DNA from: RGIG8497 sp045593265 | GTDB lineage: Bacteria > Bacillota > Clostridia > RGIG6154 | Assembly (NCBI GenBank): GCA_045593265.1 | Contig: JAZNWH010000113.1 | Coordinates: 1-11,150, forward strand | Direction of reading: 5' to 3' | DNA: 11,150 nucleotides | Shown here: piece by piece, positions 7,275-11,150 of the stretch | Layout: every line of letters begins with the position of its first letter | How positions within the stretch are numbered: position 1 is the stretch's first letter | The notes under the pieces: generated by a model | What the model saw: only the letters and a program-made list of their open reading frames with translations | Database searches by the model: none | What the model was told of the DNA's origin: nothing | Translations under genes and position numbers: made by a program

Positions 7275-8534
7275 TTACTGTAATACCCTCTCTTCTGATT
7301 TGTTTCCATATACAGAATTCAATATATCAATTATTTTTGTAGTTCCCTGATCCTTGGTAAGATGTTCAAGAATATATTTGCGACCATTAAGCCCCATCTT
7401 TTTCACGTATTCTCGATCTTTATACATTCTATTTACTGCATCAACCAAAGCATCACAATCATCAGCATCAACACATATTCCACATTCATTTTCAGTTATT
7501 ATTCTATCAAATTCTGTCCCTTTATCGAAAGATGCCAAAACAGCCCTGCTCGCTGACATAATGCTCCATGTCTTGCTAGGTACAGATGCTTCCCCGATTC
7601 CTTTTTTCGATATAACCAACCCACAATCACCTAAACTGAAAACATGGGAAATATCGGAATAATCCTGGAAAGGTAACACAATAATATTTTCAAGATTTTT
7701 TTTCTGAACAGCTGAATTCAATTGATCTTTGCAAGCGCCTTCACCAATAATAACAAACATAATGTCATTATTAAGAGATAATTTTTCTGCGACATCAATC
7801 AACATTTCTATGTTTTGAGAGTGTCCTATATTACCACTATAACACACATAAAATTTATTTCTGTCAAGACTGTATTTATCAAAAAGTTTATTTTCCTTTC
7901 TTGGAATATATATAATCTCATTTTCATCAATCCAATTATATACAATTTCAATCTTGTCTTCAGGAACACCCTTCGCCATAATATTTTTTTTAAAATCTTC
8001 TGAAATCACAATAATTTTATCAGCAGCATTATATGTAATATTTTCTATAATACGACCAACTTTCCAAATTAATGACCCTTTTTTTGTCAAGCCTGCATTT
8101 ACCATTGAATCAGGGAAAATATCTTGCAATCTATATACAATTTTAAAATTTTTGACCTTTTTCAATATAGTCATTACTATTCCATTTATAGGAGGCGTGC
8201 TTCCTGAATAATAGATATCTATATCCTTGACTATCATACCATTAAATATTTGTCTTATAATACACAACCCATAGCGAAACGCCCGCAAAAGTGAATTTTT
8301 AGGTTCCTTAAACATTGCAAATCTGTGTATTTCCATATATCCGTCATTTAATTCTTCATACTTGACTCTTTTATACTTTTTTCTTGTCTCTTTGTCTATT
8401 CCTCTTGATGGGGTAGGTGTATACACCACACTAAAAATTCCTGCTTTTCTATATGCATCATTAAGGTCATCACTCATATGTGATGCCGCCATCCTTTCAG
8501 GATAACAATATGACAGCAACCTTAAAATTCTCAT
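7275..8534 (-). CDS. Glycosyltransferase family 4-like (WcaI/WbuB type)
   Basis: A GT-B-fold glycosyltransferase of about 419 residues. The N-terminal half begins MRILRLLSYCYPE and contains RLQDIFPDS (near 137-145), typical of the WbuB/WcaI group that adds N-acetylated sugars to lipid-linked glycans. The C-terminal half has YSGNIGHSQN (about 232-241), IIGEGACK and the donor-binding region GEASVPSKTWSIMSASRAVLA (about 314-334), whose E, PSK and A/G positions match the family. A GTG two codons upstream (8538-8540) is only 4 bases from the GGAGG, while the ATG at 8532-8534 is 10 bases from it, so the ATG is preferred; it also gives the usual N-terminus. Probably peripheral to the inner face of the membrane. 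Donor and acceptor sugars are unknown. Confidence 0.9.
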   Translation of the reverse strand: MRILRLLSYCYPERMAASHMSDDLNDAYRKAGIFSVVYTPTPSRGIDKETRKKYKRVKYEELNDGYMEIHRFAMFKEPKNSLLRAFRYGLCIIRQIFNGMIVKDIDIYYSGSTPPINGIVMTILKKVKNFKIVYRLQDIFPDSMVNAGLTKKGSLIWKVGRIIENITYNAADKIIVISEDFKKNIMAKGVPEDKIEIVYNWIDENEIIYIPRKENKLFDKYSLDRNKFYVCYSGNIGHSQNIEMLIDVAEKLSLNNDIMFVIIGEGACKDQLNSAVQKKNLENIIVLPFQDYSDISHVFSLGDCGLVISKKGIGEASVPSKTWSIMSASRAVLASFDKGTEFDRIITENECGICVDADDCDALVDAVNRMYKDREYVKKMGLNGRKYILEHLTKDQGTTKIIDILNSVYGNKSEERVLQ

Positions 8535-8583
8535 AACCACTTTTCCTCCGAAATATTTGTTGTTTCTAATGAAAAATATTCAA

Positions 8584-8620
8584 CAAAATTCATTATTAAT
8601 TTTGACAGTAAATATTTACT
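8584..8620. repeat. Two adjacent hairpins in the gap before the glycosyltransferase gene
   Basis: The only large gap inside the operon (about 215 bases between the ATP-grasp and glycosyltransferase genes) holds CAAAATT (8584-8590) facing AATTTTG (8598-8604), and directly next to it the perfect 14-bp palindrome AGTAAATATTTACT (8607-8620). Neither is followed by a U run in the direction of transcription, so they are not plain terminators. They could be mRNA-processing or stability elements or a protein-binding site. No convincing internal promoter or conserved small gene was seen in the gap. Confidence 0.45.
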
Positions 8621-8749
8621 CTTTATTTACAATTATCCTTTCCTTTGGTTTATTATGCTTTCATTATTCCCTTCTATGCATACCTAACTTGTGCTTTTGT
8701 ACACATACAGTTATATCTCTATTCTCGAATCTCAATACACCATATACTT

Positions 8750-10012
8750 TTATAACTGCTCTCCGGTAAAGCCTCCGGGAAGTATCATATTTTCACCCTT
8801 GTCAGATGTGATTTTTAAAACCTCGTACACTCTTTTGAGTGCTGCTTTAATATCATCAAAACTATCACCCACAAAGTGAATACGTCCAAAACTTTGACCA
8901 AGGTTACCTATAACACTTTCAGTTACCGTTTCACCTTCATAGAAGAACTGTGTAAGATTTACAAATTCCTTTATACGTTTTATTTCGTCAAGTCCTTCTA
9001 TCTTTGCAATCGTTCCACTCCTAAGAAGTACAACAAGTGCACATGAACGCTTTTTAAAATCGGGTCCCGGAAAATCAGATAAATCTTTATCTGACATTTT
9101 TCCTGACAGCGCAAAATTGATAAGTGCCTCAACATAATCTATGCCACCCATCTTACTGTACATAATGGAACCCTGACCACCACCTACTCTGTATCCCATT
9201 TCAAAGAAATAGAACTTTCCATCTTCGTAGAAAGACTGAATGAATGCTGTACCATTATGCATTCCTTCTTCATAGAACATACGTTTTACATTTGCATCAA
9301 CTGTATCAACATACTCCTGAAGATGCTTTGATGGATATGTGCCTGCTGCTGAAAGAGGAGATAGCCCCTTCTGTTCTCTGTTTTCGAATTTATCGCCTAC
9401 TGCTGAAAGAATAATTTTTCCATCCTGCATTACATAGTCGATATTTACATTATCAACACCACGGAAGTATTTTTCTATGATAACCTCCTTGGTCTTTGAA
9501 TACTTTCTTGCCTTTTCAAGAGCAGCTGGAGTATCTTCAAGCTTGTAACAAACAGAAATGCCCTTGCTTGCGTAACTGTTTGCAGGCTTAATTATAATAG
9601 GATAACTTGCTGTTTCAAGTTCTTCTTCTTCATATTGTGGAACAACACCAACATTGTATTTGCGACACATTGCCTTAAATCTAAGCTTATCCGTTGTGTT
9701 AAGTATCTGCTCCTGACTCTTTGCGTAGAACGGCAAATCAAGACGATCACAAAGTTCTCTTGCAACAGGAAGGTTTACATCTGAATACCCTGTAAATATA
9801 CCATCTACCTTCTCTTCAACTGCAATCTTGTAAAGTTCTTCTACGTCTGTTGTGTCCATATCAAAAAATTTATCTGCGTGTTTCTTTGCAGGGCGATCTT
9901 TAACAGGATCCACTACTATAACACTTGCACCAAGCCTGTGTGCTATGTTAATAACGTTGATCGAATATGCTGTTGCTCCAAGAACCAAAAGTTTTTTACC
10001 ACTAAAATCCAT
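8750..10012 (-). CDS. ATP-grasp carboxylate-amine ligase
   Basis: A 420-residue ATP-grasp enzyme, which would activate a carboxylate as acyl phosphate and join it to an amine or thiol. Residues 1-~105 form the pre-ATP-grasp domain (KKLLVLGATAYSINVINIA, then VIVVDP). The ATP-grasp core has YPIIIKPANSYASKGI (about 137-152, with K142 on ATP), VIIEKYFRG (177-185) and the metal-binding segment FFEMGYRVGGGQG (269-281, with E271). The C-terminal part, about 320-405, resembles the closing domain of L-amino-acid ligases (IGNLGQSFGRIHFVGDSFDD). The ATG follows AAAAGGAGA at good spacing. It lies 31 bases after the sugar transferase gene. In surface-polysaccharide clusters such enzymes are thought to attach amino acids to sugars; a substrate cannot be read from the sequence. 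Confidence 0.88.
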   Translation of the reverse strand: MDFSGKKLLVLGATAYSINVINIAHRLGASVIVVDPVKDRPAKKHADKFFDMDTTDVEELYKIAVEEKVDGIFTGYSDVNLPVARELCDRLDLPFYAKSQEQILNTTDKLRFKAMCRKYNVGVVPQYEEEELETASYPIIIKPANSYASKGISVCYKLEDTPAALEKARKYSKTKEVIIEKYFRGVDNVNIDYVMQDGKIILSAVGDKFENREQKGLSPLSAAGTYPSKHLQEYVDTVDANVKRMFYEEGMHNGTAFIQSFYEDGKFYFFEMGYRVGGGQGSIMYSKMGGIDYVEALINFALSGKMSDKDLSDFPGPDFKKRSCALVVLLRSGTIAKIEGLDEIKRIKEFVNLTQFFYEGETVTESVIGNLGQSFGRIHFVGDSFDDIKAALKRVYEVLKITSDKGENMILPGGFTGEQL

Positions 10013-10043
10013 GATACATTCTCCTTTTCATATGCATTATTTA

Positions 10044-10676
10044 TTATTTATTTGCTTTTTCTTTATGTACTTCTATTTGTTTTGTACTAACCTCATTATA
10101 AATACCTGAACGACAAAGTACTTTTTTAACTGTACCAAAAACTATCCTTAAGTCAAGAAGAAATGATAGATTTTCAGCATAATACTTATCGCCTTCATAT
10201 CTCACTTTTCCTTGTGCATTATTTCGGTATTTCATCTGAGTGTATCCTGTAATACCAGGATATACAGCAAATCTTGCTCTTTTAAGATCGTCAATATTTT
10301 CAAAGATTTTTGTGGTAGCAGGGCGAGGTCCTATCCAACTCATATCACCTTTAAGAACATTTATTAGCTGGGCAGTTTCATCAAGACTGGTCATTCTGAT
10401 AAATTTACCTATTTTTGTAACTCTGGGATCATTTTTACCGTTAAAAGTCGACCCATCAGGATTTCTGATGTCTTCTGCATTCATCTTCATACTTCTGAGT
10501 TTATACATTTTGTAGACCTTACCATCCTTGCCAACTCTGTCGGCAGTGTAAAAAACAGTTCCTTTGTCCTCAAAATATATGAATGGTGCAACTAGTAGCC
10601 ATGCTAACGCACAAAAAGGCAAAACCAATATCGACACCAAAAGGTCAAAAAAACGTTTAAAAAATTTCCTGTACAT
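10044..10676 (-). CDS. Initiating sugar-phosphate transferase (PglC/WbaP catalytic type)
   Basis: Transfers a sugar-1-phosphate from a UDP-sugar to undecaprenyl phosphate, the first step of glycan assembly at the inner membrane face. The 210 residues match the minimal PglC-like form without the extra membrane bundle of WbaP. A single hydrophobic segment with a central Pro (about residues 10-34) is the re-entrant membrane helix. Conserved parts follow in order: KMYKLRSM (56-63), DPRVTKIGKFIR, the catalytic Asp-Glu in TSLDETAQ (D99, E100), GDMSWIGPRP (110-119) and YPGITG (139-144). The ATG is preceded by AGGGAG at 10 bases. It is the first gene of the operon, 65 bases from the predicted transcription start. 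The sugar (a galactose, glucose or a bacillosamine-like sugar) cannot be told. Confidence 0.94.
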   Translation of the reverse strand: MYRKFFKRFFDLLVSILVLPFCALAWLLVAPFIYFEDKGTVFYTADRVGKDGKVYKMYKLRSMKMNAEDIRNPDGSTFNGKNDPRVTKIGKFIRMTSLDETAQLINVLKGDMSWIGPRPATTKIFENIDDLKRARFAVYPGITGYTQMKYRNNAQGKVRYEGDKYYAENLSFLLDLRIVFGTVKKVLCRSGIYNEVSTKQIEVHKEKANK

Positions 10677-10749
10677 AATTATATAACTCCCTTTTTATGT
10701 ATTCTCCAACAATCTCTCGATAAGATTATAAAGCAAAGCAATCATTATA

Positions 10750-10778
10750 ATTATACGCTTTTATAATCAAAAAGTCAA
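10750..10778 (-). promoter_or_regulatory. Main promoter of the glycan/luxS operon
   Basis: On the minus strand TTGACT (10773-10778) and a perfect TATAAT (10750-10755) are separated by exactly 17 bp, a near-consensus sigma-A promoter. The start would be near 10742, giving a leader of about 65 nt. The leader shows no riboswitch-like fold that I recognise. This is the only strong promoter found upstream of the six genes. Confidence 0.85.
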
Positions 10779-10815
10779 ATGTATTAAAATCTTTTCTTTT
10801 ATCAACGAAAATCTA

Positions 10816-10844
10816 TTGACTAAATAATCAAAACGTGATAAAAT
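10816..10844 (+). promoter_or_regulatory. Promoter of the tRNA-Leu gene, extended -10
   Basis: TTGACT (10816-10821) and TAAAAT (10839-10844) lie 17 bp apart, with TGA directly before the -10. The start would be near 10851, so the tRNA precursor would carry about 59 nt of 5' leader. The promoter faces away from that of the glycan operon; the two -35 boxes are about 40 bp apart. Confidence 0.75.
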
Positions 10845-10896
10845 AGCAATGTTTGAGTTGAACACAATTTAAAATATTGCGCAAAATTTATGCGTC

Positions 10897-10902
10897 TATA
10901 AT
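10897..10902 (+). promoter_or_regulatory. Possible second, tRNA-proximal -10 box
   Basis: A perfect TATAAT ends 7 bases before the mature tRNA 5' end, so transcription from it would start at or next to the first tRNA base. No good -35 is found at 16-18 bp upstream (ATATTG at 10874-10879 is the best), so this may be chance in AT-rich DNA. Confidence 0.25.
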
Positions 10903-10909
10903 TTAATAT

Positions 10910-10997
10910 GCGGATGTGGCGGAATTGGCAGACGCGCAGGCCTCAGACACCTGTGGATATTGCTTCCTTGTGGGTTCAAGTCCCATCGTCCGCACCA
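10910..10997 (+). tRNA. tRNA-Leu (anticodon CAG), CCA encoded
   Basis: A class II tRNA of 88 nt including the encoded CCA. The acceptor GCGGATG (10910-10916) pairs with CGTCCGC (10987-10993) with one G-U. The D arm GCGGAATTGGCAGACGC is typical of tRNA-Leu. The T arm GTGGG-TTCAAGT-CCCAT is complete, and a long variable arm with GGA/TCC is present. The anticodon is CAG at 10944-10946 with U33 before it. The anticodon arm is odd: position 31 is C (10941) and 39 is A (10949), a C-A mismatch closing the loop, and position 37 is A, where G is usual for Leu tRNAs reading CUN. It may therefore be a less active or diverged copy, but the fold is otherwise complete. Confidence 0.92.
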
Positions 10998-11035
10998 AAA
11001 AATGAGTTTACGCTTTTGCGTGAACTCGTTTTTTT
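10998..11035 (+). terminator. Rho-independent terminator of the tRNA gene
   Basis: GAGTTTACGC (11004-11013), loop TTTT, and GCGTGAACTC (11018-11027) form a 10-bp stem with one G-U, flanked by an A run and followed by seven T (11029-11035). It begins immediately after the encoded CCA, so the tRNA is a single-gene unit. Confidence 0.92.
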
Positions 11036-11047
11036 ATATGAAATATA

Positions 11048-11075
11048 GTGGGACTTGAACCCGTCATCCGCACTA
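11048..11075 (+). other. Degenerate copy of the tRNA-Leu 3' end with inverted T loop
   Basis: GTGGG-ACTTGAA-CCC followed by GTCATCCGCACTA aligns with the tRNA 3' end GTGGG-TTCAAGT-CCC followed by ATCGTCCGCACCA, 78 bases upstream. The seven-base loop is the exact reverse complement of the tRNA's T loop, while the GGG/CCC flanks and the acceptor half keep their direction. Its CATCCGC would pair without any wobble with the acceptor 5' strand GCGGATG of the intact tRNA. No D or anticodon arm is present, so it cannot be a tRNA. It may be a leftover of recombination or integration at the tRNA 3' end, or of an older tandem tRNA. Confidence 0.6.
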
Positions 11076-11080
11076 AAAGA

Positions 11081-11111
11081 AAAGCAGTTTGAGAGTTTCT
11101 CAAACTGCTTT
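11081..11111 (-). terminator. Second terminator, probably bidirectional
   Basis: A perfect 13-bp stem is formed by AAAGCAGTTTGAG (11081-11093) and CTCAAACTGCTTT (11099-11111) with a 5-nt loop. Read leftward it is followed by U-rich sequence (TTTTCTTTTAG including the stem end), read rightward by TTTGTTTCTATTT. The better U tract is on the minus strand, which suggests that it ends a gene coming from the right, beyond the window. Confidence 0.75.
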
Positions 11112-11115
11112 GTTT

Positions 11116-11150
11116 CTATTTATCTTTTTGTTTTTGTTTGGTTATAAGCT
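11116..11150 (-). CDS. Possible 3' end of a minus-strand gene cut by the window edge
   Basis: The minus strand reads L-I-T-K-Q-K-Q-K-D-K and then TAG at 11116-11118, placed 4 bases before a terminator that works best leftward. A Lys/Gln-rich tail is a common C-terminus. Only 10 codons are visible, and another frame also runs open to a TAA at 11120-11122, so this is little more than a hint based on the terminator's direction. Confidence 0.22.
   Translation of the reverse strand, partial: LITKQKQKDK

Noticed and set aside
7354..7662. Plus-strand open frame of about 102 codons opposite the glycosyltransferase
   Set aside because: It is entirely antisense to conserved glycosyltransferase motifs and has no ribosome binding site or promoter.
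8538..8540. GTG as start of the glycosyltransferase
   Set aside because: It is only 4 bases from the GGAGG. The ATG two codons later has better spacing and gives the usual family N-terminus.
8557..8769. Plus-strand small open frame of 70 codons in the operon gap, with a hydrophobic product
   Set aside because: The ATG has no Shine-Dalgarno, the frame runs into the 3' end of the ATP-grasp gene, and hydrophobic runs are expected from AT-rich DNA. TTGACA at 8602-8607 has no fitting -10.
10677..10742. SAM or SAH riboswitch in the operon leader, suggested by luxS and pfs downstream
   Set aside because: The leader is only about 65 nt, AT-rich, and lacks the conserved helices of known SAM or SAH riboswitches.
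10942..10948. Reading the tRNA anticodon as UCA (stop-codon reader or selenocysteine type)
   Set aside because: U33 is fixed by the D-arm spacing and gives CAG at 34-36. The D arm and size are those of tRNA-Leu, and the long selenocysteine acceptor arm is absent.
1..11150. CRISPR array, insertion sequence, phage or toxin-antitoxin genes
   Set aside because: No regularly spaced repeats, transposase or integrase motifs, or small paired genes with ribosome binding sites were seen on either strand.

Overview
The window reads as chromosomal DNA of a low-GC Gram-positive bacterium, most likely an anaerobic member of the Clostridia. The grounds are AT-rich intergenic DNA, strong AGGAGG-type ribosome binding sites, vegetative TTGACA/TATAAT promoters, U-tailed hairpin terminators, a LuxS/Pfs pair and a protein with a signal peptide and no lipobox. 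Genus cannot be fixed from this sequence.

Left part (1-4560). Two terminators at the edge close off whatever lies to the left. An AT-rich stretch without genes follows. Then comes a divergent pair: a tyrosine phosphatase with an N-terminal fibronectin-III-like region (minus) and an AraC-type regulator (plus). The regulator converges on a 677-residue, apparently cytoplasmic glycoside hydrolase of the GH42-like type (minus). The hydrolase has its own promoter, and directly upstream of its -35 box is a 12-13 nt direct repeat with a 22-bp period, the layout expected of an AraC-family activator site. The regulator next door is the obvious candidate to bind it. Together these three genes look like a small inducible sugar-use module.

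Middle and right part (4561-10778). Six minus-strand genes appear to form one transcription unit from a near-consensus promoter at 10750-10778 to a strong terminator at 4561-4606. In order of transcription they are: initiating sugar-phosphate transferase, ATP-grasp ligase, family-4-like glycosyltransferase, luxS, pfs (mtnN) and a secreted protein with a stalk-like domain. The first three would build a glycan or glycolipid on a lipid carrier, perhaps decorated with an amino acid. LuxS and Pfs detoxify S-adenosylhomocysteine and release the AI-2 precursor. The last gene is exported. Spacing is tight from the glycosyltransferase to the end: luxS starts directly after the glycosyltransferase stop codon, and the Shine-Dalgarno of the last gene overlaps the pfs stop. 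The cell-surface and AI-2 functions are therefore probably co-expressed, which is the most notable arrangement here.

Right edge (10779-11150). A promoter divergent from the operon drives a tRNA-Leu(CAG) with an encoded CCA and its own terminator. Its anticodon arm is unusual. Downstream lies a short degenerate copy of the tRNA 3' end in which the seven-base T loop is exactly inverted, followed by a second terminator that also works towards a possible minus-strand gene entering from the right.
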